NCBI GenBank assembly: GCA_900768345.1
Contig: CAAGCO010000008.1
Span: 87,626 to 151,625, forward strand
Reading direction: 5' to 3'
Source of the DNA: Bacilli bacterium
GTDB lineage: Bacteria > Bacillota_I > Bacilli_A > RF39 > UBA660
DNA length: 64,000 bases
Position numbers and translations under genes: made by a program
Shown here: in pieces, positions 18,428 to 28,400 of the stretch
Layout: each line of letters begins with the position of its first letter
Numbering within the stretch: the stretch's first letter is position 1
The notes under the pieces: generated by a model
The model's input: the letters and a program-made list of their open reading frames with translations, nothing else
Told to the model about the DNA's origin: nothing
The model's database searches: none

Positions 18428-18433
18428 ATACTT

Positions 18434-18511
18434 GTGCAACAGAAAAAATGCGAATCAGGTCAGAATTGGAAGATAGCAGCCTTAAGTGATTATTCTGTGT
18501 GCACTTTTTTT
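18434..18511 (+). ncRNA. ffs: Signal recognition particle RNA, small (4.5S-like) form
   Basis: The conserved Ffh-binding apical domain is present as GGTCAG, a GGAA tetraloop, and AGCAGCC (about 18458-18481). The ends pair as GTGCA-ACAGAA with TTCTGT-G-TGCAC, closing a rod of about 71 bases (18434-18504), followed by a run of seven T as terminator. The RNA scaffolds Ffh for co-translational targeting of membrane proteins. It lacks the 5'/3' Alu domain of the roughly 270-base B. subtilis scRNA. Position beside tadA and dnaX matches Bacillus scr. Confidence 0.92.
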
Positions 18512-18522
18512 ATGAGGTGAAA

Positions 18523-18933
18523 ATGAATCAACAAATTTTAAAAATATTAATTCAAGAAACTAACAAAGCGATGAATAAAAATGAAGTTCCTATCGGATGC
18601 GTGATAACAAGAAATTCTGAAATTATTTCTAAAGCACATAATCAAAAAATATCAAGAATGGATCCAACAGCCCATGCAGAAATAATTGCAATAAAAAAAG
18701 CCTGCAGGAAAGTTGGATCTTGGAACTTGAATAATTGTGAATTATATGTAACACTTAAACCATGTGACATGTGTATAGCTGTTATAAATGAGGCAAGGAT
18801 AAAAAAAGTATATTATGTTGTTGACAATAATAAAATTGTTAATAACAATATGTTAATAACAAAAATAAAAGACTGTGAATATGAAAATGCTTTTAGTGAA
18901 AAATTAAGTACTTTCTTCAAAAATAAAAGATAG
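18523..18933 (+). CDS. tadA: tRNA-specific adenosine deaminase TadA
   Basis: TadA converts A34 to inosine in tRNA-Arg(ACG). The zinc site is visible as HAEIIAI (His and catalytic Glu, near residue 53) and PCDMC (near 84). I chose the ATG at 18523 because GAGGTG precedes it by 3 bases. An upstream in-frame ATG at 18499 would start inside the SRP RNA. The resulting 136-residue protein is slightly shorter than usual (about 150-160). The family distinguishes TadA from cytidine deaminases by the tRNA gene neighbourhood and by sequence, so the assignment is firm but not absolute. Confidence 0.92.
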   Translation: MNQQILKILIQETNKAMNKNEVPIGCVITRNSEIISKAHNQKISRMDPTAHAEIIAIKKACRKVGSWNLNNCELYVTLKPCDMCIAVINEARIKKVYYVVDNNKIVNNNMLITKIKDCEYENAFSEKLSTFFKNKR

Positions 18934-18977
18934 ATAATATATAAATATTTTGATATAATATTTAGAGGAGGTTTATT

Positions 18978-20582
18978 ATGTCTTACATATCATTGTATAG
19001 AAAATATAGGCCAAAAACATTTTCAGATGTAGTTGGACAAGAAGTTGTTATTAAAATATTAAAAAATTCAATTTTAACGGGTAAAATAGGTCATGCATAC
19101 ATCTTTAGTGGTCCTAGAGGTACAGGAAAAACTAGTATTGCAAAAATCTTCTCAAAAGCCGTAAATTGCCTCGAAAATGATTCTGGAGACTTGTGTGGAA
19201 AATGTAGTGTTTGTTTATCGGATTTTGATGATGAAATTGATATAGTTGAAATAGATGCTGCAAGTAACAATGGAGTAGATGAAATAAGAGAAATAAGAAA
19301 TAATGTTAAACTTGTTCCAAACCATTTAAAATATAAAGTATATATAATCGATGAGGTTCACATGTTATCAACAAGTGCATTTAATGCATTATTAAAAACA
19401 CTAGAAGAACCGCCATCAAATGTAATATTTATTCTCGCAACAACAGAATTTAATAAAATACCTGCGACAGTTATCTCTAGATGCCAAAAATTCGATTTTA
19501 AAAAGTTAACTATAAAACAAATAGAAAATAGATTAAATTACATACTAGATAAGGAAAATAAAACAATTAAACCTGAAGTGGTTGAATTAATATCTCAACT
19601 TAGTGATGGCGGAATGAGAGATGCCATTAATATGCTTGATCAATTAATATCACTGGATAAAACTGATATTGATACTGATGATGTATATAATTTAATAGGC
19701 GATGTCAGTGAAAATAAAATATTTGAATTATTAAAGGAAATAACAGAACATGATGTTAAAAATATTTTAGAAAGTGTTGATTTATTATTTTCTGAAGGAA
19801 AAAATTTTATTAACATAGCTAATAGACTTCAAACGGTAATAAGAAATATAATTATATATAATAATTCTGATAATTACTTTTCAAAAGAATATGAACAAAA
19901 ATTAAATAATTTTGCAAAAATTGATTTAGAAAAATTCTTAGATTTATCAAGCATTTTATTTAAACTTTCAAATGAATTAAAAAAGACTACTAATCAAAAA
20001 GTATTAGTAGAAATATATTTATTAAAAGCTTCTTTGATTTTTGACAAAAAAAATATAGAAAAAATTGAACAAACAACGGAAATAAGCCAAAAAATAGAAG
20101 TAAATAACGAATCAAAAAAAGATGAAGAAAAAGAAATTAAAATAAATAATGCATTATGTGGTGCTGATAAGTTACTTAAAAATTCGTTTGTGAAAAACTA
20201 TGAAAATATAAAAGAATATTTATCAAATAAAGAATATAATTCAGTTGCCAATTTAATGCAAAAAGCAACGCCTGAAGTTGTATCAGAAAATAATATATTA
20301 TTTAGTTTTAAAAATACTTTTGAAGTTGTATTATTTGAAAAAAATATCGTAGAAATTCAAAAACTTTTAAAACAAATTTTTGACAAAAAATACTCTATAG
20401 TTGCTGTAAATATAGATGAATGGAATGAAATAAAAAAAGAGTATATTAATAATGTAAAAAATGGAAAAAAATATGAATATATTGAAGAAATAGAAAAGAT
20501 AGAAAAATCAAAAAAAACAACAATATTAGAAAATACTGTTGAAAATTTATTTGGCGATAGTATCATAAATAATGAGGATTAG
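18978..20582 (+). CDS. dnaX: DNA polymerase III subunits gamma/tau
   Basis: DnaX is the ATPase of the clamp loader and organises the replisome. Walker A is GPRGTGKTS (about residues 45-53). A zinc module with four Cys follows (CLENDSGDLCGKCSVC). Walker B is IDEVHML, and the SRC sensor/arginine finger is in ISRCQKF. The C-terminal tau part is low-complexity and Glu/Lys/Asn-rich. The 534-residue length is typical. An AGGAGG site precedes the ATG, and ebfC follows after 15 bases. Confidence 0.97.
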   Translation: MSYISLYRKYRPKTFSDVVGQEVVIKILKNSILTGKIGHAYIFSGPRGTGKTSIAKIFSKAVNCLENDSGDLCGKCSVCLSDFDDEIDIVEIDAASNNGVDEIREIRNNVKLVPNHLKYKVYIIDEVHMLSTSAFNALLKTLEEPPSNVIFILATTEFNKIPATVISRCQKFDFKKLTIKQIENRLNYILDKENKTIKPEVVELISQLSDGGMRDAINMLDQLISLDKTDIDTDDVYNLIGDVSENKIFELLKEITEHDVKNILESVDLLFSEGKNFINIANRLQTVIRNIIIYNNSDNYFSKEYEQKLNNFAKIDLEKFLDLSSILFKLSNELKKTTNQKVLVEIYLLKASLIFDKKNIEKIEQTTEISQKIEVNNESKKDEEKEIKINNALCGADKLLKNSFVKNYENIKEYLSNKEYNSVANLMQKATPEVVSENNILFSFKNTFEVVLFEKNIVEIQKLLKQIFDKKYSIVAVNIDEWNEIKKEYINNVKNGKKYEYIEEIEKIEKSKKTTILENTVENLFGDSIINNED

Positions 20583-20597
20583 AAAGGAAAGAAAATT

Positions 20598-20891
20598 ATG
20601 AATATGCAAAGTATAATGGCACAAGCCAGAAAATTACAAGGAGATATAGAAAGAACTTCAAAGGAAATAGAGAATACAGTTTTCACATATGAAAATGAAA
20701 ATATTTTAGTAGAAGCATTAGGAACATATGCAATTACTAAGATTCAAATAAAAAATGAAAATATATTAGAAGATAAAGAAATGTTAGAAGACATTGTTTA
20801 CGTTGCTATAAATGACGTTATAAATCAAGTAAAAAAGGAAAAAGAAAAAAAATTAGGAAAATACACTAATGGTCTTGGAGGAATACTTTAA
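20598..20891 (+). CDS. ebfC: Nucleoid-associated protein, YbaB/EbfC family
   Basis: This 97-residue protein is a small dimeric DNA-binding factor usually found between dnaX and recR, as here. It begins MNMQSIMAQARKLQGDIER, matching the family's N-terminal Met/Gln-rich helix, and ends with GLGGIL (family G-[LM]-x-G-type end). It is 2 bases from recR, so co-translated. Its precise cellular role is unclear in most bacteria. Confidence 0.94.
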   Translation: MNMQSIMAQARKLQGDIERTSKEIENTVFTYENENILVEALGTYAITKIQIKNENILEDKEMLEDIVYVAINDVINQVKKEKEKKLGKYTNGLGGIL

Positions 20892-20893
20892 TA

Positions 20894-21502
20894 ATGGCAC
20901 TTCCAAGAATTTTCACTGATTTAGTTAATAATTTAACATTATTTCCAGGTGTTGGTGAAAAAACTGCTGAAAGGTATGTTTATTCATTGTGTGATAAAGA
21001 ATCAGAGGAAGTTGAAAACTTAGCTAATGCACTTATTGATTTTAAGAAAAATATAAGATATTGCGAAGTTTGTGGGTGTTTAACTGATACTGATGAATGT
21101 GATATATGTTCTGATAAAAATCGTGATAGAAGTACAATTTGTATTGTAGAAGACTCAAAAAATGTATTTTTTATAGAGAAAACAAAAAAATATAATGGCT
21201 TATATCATGTACTAAACGGAGTAATATCACCAATTGAAGGTAAAAATCCTGAAGATCTAAATTTATATAGTCTATTAAACAATAGGATAACAAAAGATAT
21301 AAAAGAAGTTATAATAGCTTTAAATCCCTCAATAGAAGGAGAAGTAACATCTTTATATATTCAAAAAGTATTGGAAAAATACAATGTTAAGGTATCAAGA
21401 CTATCTTATGGTATACCAATGGGTTCTGATATAGAATATTTAGATCCAATAATGATATCTAAAGCATGGGATGATAGAAAAGTAATATCAAATGAAAAAT
21501 AA
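20894..21502 (+). CDS. recR: Recombination protein RecR
   Basis: RecR works with RecO and RecF to load RecA. The N-terminal helix-hairpin-helix has FPGVGEKTAERY. The zinc finger reads CEVCGCLTDTDECDIC (about residues 57-72). The TOPRIM domain follows (ICIVEDSKNVFFIEKT), and the C-terminus has LSYGIPMGSDIEYLD. The 202-residue length is typical (about 198-200). Confidence 0.98.
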   Translation: MALPRIFTDLVNNLTLFPGVGEKTAERYVYSLCDKESEEVENLANALIDFKKNIRYCEVCGCLTDTDECDICSDKNRDRSTICIVEDSKNVFFIEKTKKYNGLYHVLNGVISPIEGKNPEDLNLYSLLNNRITKDIKEVIIALNPSIEGEVTSLYIQKVLEKYNVKVSRLSYGIPMGSDIEYLDPIMISKAWDDRKVISNEK

Positions 21503-21513
21503 TCATAAAATGT

Positions 21514-21699
21514 ATGGATGACATGATTATATTTATAATAAAAAAAATTGTATATGCATTATGTCTTTTATACACAGTAAATATTTTTATAAGCAAAGTA
21601 GGAAAAATAATACCAATAAATATATATACAATAATACTAGTAACAATTTTTGATTTTTTTGCAGTATTGTCATTAATATATTTAAAGTATTATTGTTGA
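21514..21699 (+). CDS. Small BofA-like membrane protein
   Basis: A 61-residue protein with two predicted membrane segments (about residues 5-24 and 34-57). In Bacillus the gene after recR (beyond yaaL) is bofA, whose product holds the sigma-K processing protease SpoIVFB inactive. The stretch IPINIYTI in the C-terminal half resembles the conserved IPIN-x-x-T block of BofA, and the size is a little shorter than Bacillus BofA (about 87). The match is partly positional, so I leave the symbol empty. It ends 10 bases before holB. Confidence 0.6.
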   Translation: MDDMIIFIIKKIVYALCLLYTVNIFISKVGKIIPINIYTIILVTIFDFFAVLSLIYLKYYC

Positions 21700-21709
21700 G
21701 GAGTAATAA

Positions 21710-22510
21710 TTGAACATAGTAGAGTATTTTGAAAAACTTAATGAAGAAGACAAACTAACTCAAGCATTTCTAATTGGAAATGTTCTTTTTGATGATATTC
21801 AAAGTGAAATTAACGAAGTTTTACAAAAATATATATTTAATAATAGTATTGATAATTTAAAGGATAATCCTGACGTATATATCTTAAAACAAGATGAAGT
21901 AAATATTACAAAGGATGTAATAAAGGATTTACTAAACAAATTATCAACAACTTCTCAATTTAACAATAAAAAAGTTTATATAATAGATAAAACCGAATAT
22001 TTATCAGATACAGTATTCAATGCAATATTAAAAACATTAGAGGAACCCAAAGAAGGAATTTATGCAATTTTAATATCAAATAATATAGACGCAGTTAAAC
22101 CAACCATTATTAGTAGATGCCAAAAAATATTTTTAACATCATCTACTGATAAATTAGAACTAACTGAAGAAATCGGGGAAATTTCTAACGATTTGATAAA
22201 TTCTATAGAGGAAAATGGTCCAAAAACTATTGCAAAAAATTACAAAATGTATAATATAATAAGCGATCGAGATAAATTCGTTAAAGTTTTAAAAACAATG
22301 ATGAATGAATATCATAAAGTTTTAAAATCAATAATTGAAGGAAAAAATGAAGATTATTTAAATAAAAAAATATTAGAAAATAACAATTTGTCTAGTATTT
22401 TAAATAAAATGTTAATAATTGATAATACAATTAATTTAATGCAAAATTACCTAAATAAAAATCTTAGTATTGATAGATTTATTATAGAAATGTGGAGATG
22501 TAATATATGA
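21710..22510 (+). CDS. holB: DNA polymerase III delta' subunit
   Basis: HolB is part of the clamp-loader complex with DnaX and HolA. It starts with TTG after a GAGGAG ribosome site. No functional Walker A is seen, as expected for delta'. The family blocks KVYIIDKTEYLSDTVFNAIL (about residues 89-108), LEEPKEG and SRCQKIF are clear. At 266 residues it is short (usually about 320). The stop overlaps the ricT start by 4 bases (ATGA). Confidence 0.92.
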   Translation: MNIVEYFEKLNEEDKLTQAFLIGNVLFDDIQSEINEVLQKYIFNNSIDNLKDNPDVYILKQDEVNITKDVIKDLLNKLSTTSQFNNKKVYIIDKTEYLSDTVFNAILKTLEEPKEGIYAILISNNIDAVKPTIISRCQKIFLTSSTDKLELTEEIGEISNDLINSIEENGPKTIAKNYKMYNIISDRDKFVKVLKTMMNEYHKVLKSIIEGKNEDYLNKKILENNNLSSILNKMLIIDNTINLMQNYLNKNLSIDRFIIEMWRCNI

Positions 22511-23313
22511 AATGTGTAGGAGTAGAGTTTAAATCAGGTGGAAAACAATATACTTTTTTTGATAATGATATAGAAGTTAGTTGTGAAGATTATGTAATAG
22601 TAGAAACTGAAAGAGGACTTCAATTTGGAAAAGTGTGCGTTCTTCTTGGAGAATTAAATGATGGAAAAGAGCACACAAAAATTGTACAAATTGCAAAGAA
22701 TAAAGAGATAAAGCAAAATGAATCAAACATAAGGAACGCAAAAAAAGCATTAGAAAAAGCACAAGAAATAGCAGTAAAATTATCACTTGAAATGAAATTT
22801 TTAGACGCATATTTTACATTTGATAGAAAGCAATTAGTATTTCAATTTTTAGCTGATAATAGAGTAGATTTTAGAGAACTTGCAAAATCATTAGCAGCAA
22901 TATATAAAACTCGTATTGAATTAAGACAAGTAGGAGTAAGAGATAAAGCAAAAGAAATCTCTGGAATTGGACAATGTGGTAGAAAACTATGCTGTTCTAG
23001 TTTCTTAAATGATCTTGACTCAGTAGGAATAGCACAAGTAAAAAATCAAAATTTATCTTTAAATCCAAGTAAAATTAATGGATTATGTGGTAGACTTTTG
23101 TGTTGCTTAAAATATGAAGACGATTTATATACAGAATTTAGAAAAGATTTACCGGAAGTTGGTGATAAAATCAAACATGATAAAGAAGATGCAACCGTTA
23201 TAAGTGTTGACATTCCAAATAGAAAGTATACAATATTAACCGAATCAGGAACAAAAGATGAAGTAACTGTTCCATTAAAGTGTAGTGGTAAATATGGAAA
23301 AAGTAGAAATTAA
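22507..23313 (+). CDS. ricT: PSP1-domain protein RicT (YaaT)
   Basis: RicT is part of the RicA-RicF-RicT (Y-) complex, which in Bacillus affects RNase Y-dependent RNA processing, competence and sporulation, and carries Fe-S clusters. The Cys motifs GQCGRKLCCSSFL (about residues 157-169) and GLCGRLLCCLKYE (about 195-207) are intact. The length of 268 is typical. Its position after holB matches Bacillus. The following gene starts inside its 3' end. Confidence 0.94.
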   Translation: MKCVGVEFKSGGKQYTFFDNDIEVSCEDYVIVETERGLQFGKVCVLLGELNDGKEHTKIVQIAKNKEIKQNESNIRNAKKALEKAQEIAVKLSLEMKFLDAYFTFDRKQLVFQFLADNRVDFRELAKSLAAIYKTRIELRQVGVRDKAKEISGIGQCGRKLCCSSFLNDLDSVGIAQVKNQNLSLNPSKINGLCGRLLCCLKYEDDLYTEFRKDLPEVGDKIKHDKEDATVISVDIPNRKYTILTESGTKDEVTVPLKCSGKYGKSRN

Positions 23314-24022
23314 TGATTTAGTATATTTTAAAAATATTAAAATAGTTCAGAATAAAGACTATTTTAATTTTAGTTTGGATTCAATTTTACTACCTAATTT
23401 TGTAGAAATAACAAGAAAGACTAAAAAAATATTAGATATGTGTACTGGGAATGCTCCTATACCATTAATACTATCAACGAAAACTGATGCAAAAATTTAT
23501 GGAGTAGAACTTCAAAAAGAAGTATACGATTTGGCAAAAGAAACAATAAAAATAAATAATCTTGATAATCAAATAGAACTTATAAACGACAATATTAAGA
23601 ATCTAAAGAAAATTTTTGATACAGAAATATTTGATATAATTACATGTAATCCACCTTATTTCAAGAAAAAAGATGATAGTATTATTAATGAAAATAAGGT
23701 AAAATCTATTGCAAGACATGAAATAGAAATGGAACTAGAAGATGTAATGATAATAAGTAAAGCTTTATTGAAAAATGAGGGTTCACTAGTATTAGTTCAT
23801 AGAACTGATAGATTAATTGAAATTATAGAATTAATGAAAAAACATAACATAGAGCCAAAACGAATGAGACTAATATATCCGAAAGTTAATATGGAATCTA
23901 ATCTTGTATTAATAGAAGGAAGAAAAAATGGAAAAGAAGGATTAAAAATATTACCTCCACTATATATTCACAATGATGATAGCAGTTATACTAGTGAGGT
24001 ATTAGAAATGTTTGGGAAGTGA
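23294..24022 (+). CDS. tRNA1(Val) adenine37-N6-methyltransferase (TrmN6/YabB family)
   Basis: This SAM-dependent methyltransferase has motif I LDMCTGNAPIPL (about residues 40-51) and the N6-adenine catalytic motif NPPYF (about 115-119), as in TrmN6. I prefer the ATG at 23294 over an in-frame GTG at 23285. Both overlap ricT. The protein is 242 residues. Position between ricT and rsmI matches yabB of Bacillus. The exact target in this organism is inferred from the family. Confidence 0.88.
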   Translation: MEKVEINDLVYFKNIKIVQNKDYFNFSLDSILLPNFVEITRKTKKILDMCTGNAPIPLILSTKTDAKIYGVELQKEVYDLAKETIKINNLDNQIELINDNIKNLKKIFDTEIFDIITCNPPYFKKKDDSIINENKVKSIARHEIEMELEDVMIISKALLKNEGSLVLVHRTDRLIEIIELMKKHNIEPKRMRLIYPKVNMESNLVLIEGRKNGKEGLKILPPLYIHNDDSSYTSEVLEMFGK

Positions 24023-24026
24023 TAAA

Positions 24027-24863
24027 ATGATACAAAAAAGTTATGATAAAAGTCCATATGGAAAACTTTATTTAATACCAACACCAATTGGTAACTTAGA
24101 AGATATAACTTTAAGAGCAATTAATACTCTAAAAGAAGTTGATATTGTTTATGCAGAAGATACAAGAGAAACTTTAAATCTATTAAAACACTTAAATATT
24201 CAAAAAAAGGTTGAATCTTGCCACAAATATACAGAAATGATGCACAAAGATAAAATTGTTAATATCTTAAAAGAAGGAAAGAATATTGGATATGTAACAG
24301 ATAGAGGCACACCTCTTATAAGTGATCCAGGAAATGTTATAGTTGATGAAGCTATAAAAGAAGGAATAACTGTAATAGCACTACCAGGGCCAAATGCACT
24401 TTTACCAGCTATCAATATGTCAGGAATAAGTAACGAAAGATTTCTTTTCTATGGTTTTTTAAATAGTAAACAAACCCTAGCTAGAAAAGAACTAATCGAT
24501 TTAAAAGAAATAAAACAAACATTAATTTTCTATGAAGCACCTCATAGAATAAAGAATACTTTAGAATTATTAAAAGATGTTTTAGGCGATAGGAAAATTG
24601 CAATAGTAAGAGAAATTTCTAAATTATATGAAGAAGTAATAAGAGATAATATTAGTAATATTATTAAAATTTGTGATAGAATAAAAGGTGAAATGGTAAT
24701 CGTAGTTGAAGGGTACATAGAAGTAGAACAAGAAGTAAATTATCAAGAAGTTATCAATAGCCTATTAGAAAAAGGTTATTCAAAAAGAGATGCCATTAAA
24801 GAAGTATCAGATAGATACAATGTTAGTAAGAACAAACTTTATAATGAATATAAGGAGGACTAA
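24027..24863 (+). CDS. rsmI: 16S rRNA (cytidine1402-2'-O)-methyltransferase RsmI
   Basis: RsmI methylates the ribose of C1402 in the decoding centre. The tetrapyrrole-methylase fold shows LYLIPTPIGNLEDITLRA (about residues 13-30), AEDTRETLNLL and GTPLISDPG (SAM site). The ATG at 24027 follows a GGGAAGTGA ribosome site. A TTG 15 bases upstream is less likely. The resulting 278 residues are normal. The GIY-YIG gene that sits just before rsmI in Bacillus (yazA) is absent. Confidence 0.96.
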   Translation: MIQKSYDKSPYGKLYLIPTPIGNLEDITLRAINTLKEVDIVYAEDTRETLNLLKHLNIQKKVESCHKYTEMMHKDKIVNILKEGKNIGYVTDRGTPLISDPGNVIVDEAIKEGITVIALPGPNALLPAINMSGISNERFLFYGFLNSKQTLARKELIDLKEIKQTLIFYEAPHRIKNTLELLKDVLGDRKIAIVREISKLYEEVIRDNISNIIKICDRIKGEMVIVVEGYIEVEQEVNYQEVINSLLEKGYSKRDAIKEVSDRYNVSKNKLYNEYKED

Positions 24864-25427
24864 ATGAAATTAATCGTAGGACTCGGAAACCCAGAAAAAA
24901 AGTATAAAAAAACAAGACATAATTGTGGATTTAGAGCAATAGACTATTATGCTAAAGAAAATAATCTTACATTTAAATCCAAATTTAAAGGATTGTATTG
25001 TGAACAGATTGTTAACAATGAAAAAATAATTCTTCTAAAACCACAAACATATATGAACTTATCAGGAGAATCAGTACGTGAAATAGTAAAATTCTATAAC
25101 ATTGATATAAATAATATATTAGTTATTTATGATGATGTAGATTTTGAAGTTGGAACATTTAAAATAAGAAGAGGTGGAAGTGCCGGAGGACATAATGGTA
25201 TTAGAAATATAATAGATAACCTAAAAACTGAAAATATAGGGAGAATTAGAATTGGCATATCTAAAAATGAAATACCATTAATGGATTACGTTCTAGGTAA
25301 ATTTACTCCAGAAGAAGATAAAAAGATAGAATCAGTTCTTCCACAAGTTGCTAACATTATATATGACTTTTCAAATCATAATATAGATGAATTAATGGAA
25401 AAATACAATAGGAATAAAAATGAGTAA
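24864..25427 (+). CDS. pth: Peptidyl-tRNA hydrolase
   Basis: Pth recycles peptidyl-tRNAs that drop off ribosomes. Signature blocks are VGLGNPEKKYKKTRHNCGF (catalytic His in RHNCG, near residue 20), LLKPQTYMNLSG, YDDVDFEVG and GSAGGHNG. The length of 187 residues is standard. It directly follows the rsmI stop, with the AAGGAGG site inside rsmI, and overlaps mfd by 8 bases. Confidence 0.97.
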   Translation: MKLIVGLGNPEKKYKKTRHNCGFRAIDYYAKENNLTFKSKFKGLYCEQIVNNEKIILLKPQTYMNLSGESVREIVKFYNIDINNILVIYDDVDFEVGTFKIRRGGSAGGHNGIRNIIDNLKTENIGRIRIGISKNEIPLMDYVLGKFTPEEDKKIESVLPQVANIIYDFSNHNIDELMEKYNRNKNE

Positions 25428-28400
25428 TAATTTATATAAAGAATTATTTGATTTTAATATTGATACCACCAAAAAGATATCAGTTACTAAGAATGAAATA
25501 TATAACCAATTATTGTTATATATCTTTTTAACGTCTAAAAAAAATTTGCTTTTAGTTCTTCCTACTTTAAATGAAGCGACTGAAGTATATAATGAACTAA
25601 AAAACTATTTAGATGAAGTATATCTATTTCCAGAAGATGATATAATGACTAAAACAGCAATCGCTAGTTCACCAGAACTACTATTCATGAGAGCAAACAT
25701 CTTAAATAAATTTAATGATAGACAAGATAAAATAGTTATAGTTCACCTAAATAGTTTCATAAAAAAATTGCCTAACAAAGACATATTTATAAAAAATAAA
25801 ATTAAATTATCAAAAGGTAAAAAAATCAATAGAGATGACCTTATAAAGAAATTAATTGAAATAGGTTATAAAAGGGAAAGTATGGTCTATGATACATCTG
25901 ACTTTTCAGTTAGAGGCTTTGTTGTAGATGTTTATCCAATAAACGAAGAAAATCCAATAAGAATTGAATTCTTTGATGACGAGATAGAGAAAATTAAACA
26001 CTTTGAGGTAGTTACACAAAAATCAATAGATGAACTAGATACTATAGAAATTCAATCTATCAAAGATGACTTCGGAGACAACACATCTTCAATTAGAGAG
26101 TACATCGAAGATGGAAAAGTAATATTTAGTAATTATAATCAACTACTAAACCAAGAAAAAATGATTCAGCCACAACTTAAATATTTAGAAATAGAAAACT
26201 CAGTTTATAAAGTAAAAGATTTAACAAAAAAAGAAGATATTTTCTTAGATACAATAAATAATAAAAATTGTGACATAGATATAGAAGCAAAATCGATCGC
26301 AAACTATGAAAATAACAAAGAAGCATTCACTGAAGCAATTGAAAAATACAACGGAACACTATATACAACTAACAAATTATTAACAAAAGAAATAAAAAAA
26401 ATAGACAAAAACATAAAAATAGTGAATAACACATTAAATCACGGATTTGTGTATAAAAATAACTATTATTTTTCAGAATTTGATCTATATGGACGTAAAA
26501 ATAAACAAGAATTGACACGTGATAAGTCACTTGGAACAAAAATAATGTCAATTGACGCTATCAAGCCAGGAGATTATGTAGTACATAGAAAGTCTGGAAT
26601 TGGTATCTATATGGGCATTACTACTATAGAAAAGAAAGGTCTAAAAAAAGATTATCTTCTTATTCATTACAAAGGTAATGACAAACTTTATATGCCGGTA
26701 GAAGACATATCTAAACTATATAAATATTCTGCTAAAGAGGGCGCTAAACCAACTATTAACAAACTAAATAGTGTTGAATGGACAAAAACAAAACTTAGAA
26801 TTAAAGAAAGAATTAAAAGCATTACTGGTGAACTTCTTAAAATATACCAAGAAAGAAATAAAGCAACAATTGAACCATTCAAAAAAGATGATGAAGAACA
26901 AGAAATATTCGAATCAGAATTTGAATATGAAGAAACAGTTGATCAATTAAAAGCTGCCAATGATATAAAAAGAGATTTAGAAAAACCACGACCAATGGAA
27001 AGGTTACTTTGTGGAGATGTTGGTTATGGTAAAACAGAAGTAATCTTTAGAGCAATATTCAAAACTGTTGAAAATGGTAAACAAGTAGCATACCTATGCC
27101 CAACAACATTACTTTCTCATCAGCAATATGATTCAGCTTTAGAAAGATTTAAAAACCATGGAATTAATATTGATTTAATTAATAGACATTTTACTAACAA
27201 ACAAGTCCAAGAAAAATTAAAGAGACTAAAAGAGGGCAAAACAGATATTATATTTGGTACTCATAGACTTCTTAGTTCAGATGTTGAATACAAAGATTTA
27301 GGACTTCTTGTAATAGATGAAGAACATAGATTTGGTGTAGAACAAAAAGAGAAAATTAAGAAATTAAAATCAAATGTACACGTTCTTTCAGTATCCGCAA
27401 CACCAATCCCAAGATCACTTCAAATGTCACTTGTTGGCATTAGAGACCTAAGCTTAATAGAAAGTGCACCTAAGAATAGATACCCAGTTCAAACATATGT
27501 AATTGAATACAATGAGATGTTAATAAGAGAAGCAATACTAAAAGAGATGTCTAGAAAAGGCCAAGCATTTATTCTTTATAACAATATTACTAATATGGAA
27601 ACATTAGTTTCAAAATATAAAAGACTTATTCCTGAAGCTAGAATTTGCTATGCACACGGAAAAATGACAAAGAATGAAATGCAAGATATAATTTATGACT
27701 TTACTAATAAAGAGTATGATGTTTTAGTAAGCACAACTATTATAGAAAATGGAATTGATATACCAAATGCTAACACAATAATTGTTATTGACAGTGATAG
27801 ATTCGGACTTAGTCAACTTTATCAAATAAGAGGAAGAGTTGGTAGAGGAGATAAAATCGCATATGCTTATCTAATGTATAAAAAAGAAAAAGTATTAAAT
27901 CCAACAGCACTAAAAAGATTAGAAGCAATCAAAGAATTTACTGAACTAGGTAGTGGATATAAAATATCAATGAGAGACTTAGCTATAAGAGGCGCCGGAG
28001 ACATACTAGGCAAAGAACAAGCAGGGTTCATAGATTCAGTCGGAGTAAATATGTACTTAGACCTAATCAATGAAGAAGTTAATGGTATCAAAGTAGATGA
28101 AGATGAAGAAAAAGAACCTACTATGATAGATGTCGCAACTCACATTGGAAAAGAATATACAGATGAAAGCGAAATAGTAATAGAACTTCACAAAAAAATA
28201 AATGGTATAACAAATAAAAAAGAACTAAAAGAAGTTCTATCAGAAATAAGAGATAGATTTGGTATGACTAATCATGAACTAGAACTTTATGCTCATGAAA
28301 AATACTTAGAGAAACTTTTAATTATTACTGGTGTAAAAATACTAGAAAATGATAATTTAAAAGTAGTTTTAAAACTTAAAAAAGAAATTTATGAAACAAT

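Larger units (their letters stand above)
17629..18433. other. Non-coding centromere-like region with clustered parS sites
   Basis: About 800 bases between the gyrA stop and ffs contain no convincing gene. They hold six copies of the 16-bp palindrome TGTTCCACGTGGAACA and one ATTTCCCGGGAAAT palindrome. The rest is very AT-rich filler. Spacing between successive parS starts is irregular (63, 118, 202, 191, 148 bases). Four of the six copies have a DnaA-box-like 9-mer directly upstream at 0-1 base spacing. The region is the likely loading centre for ParB/Spo0J close to the origin. Confidence 0.85.

Noticed and set aside
18499..18522. Longer start for TadA at 18499
   Set aside because: It would begin inside the SRP RNA 3' arm. 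The ATG at 18523 has a good GAGGTG ribosome site and a normal N-terminus.
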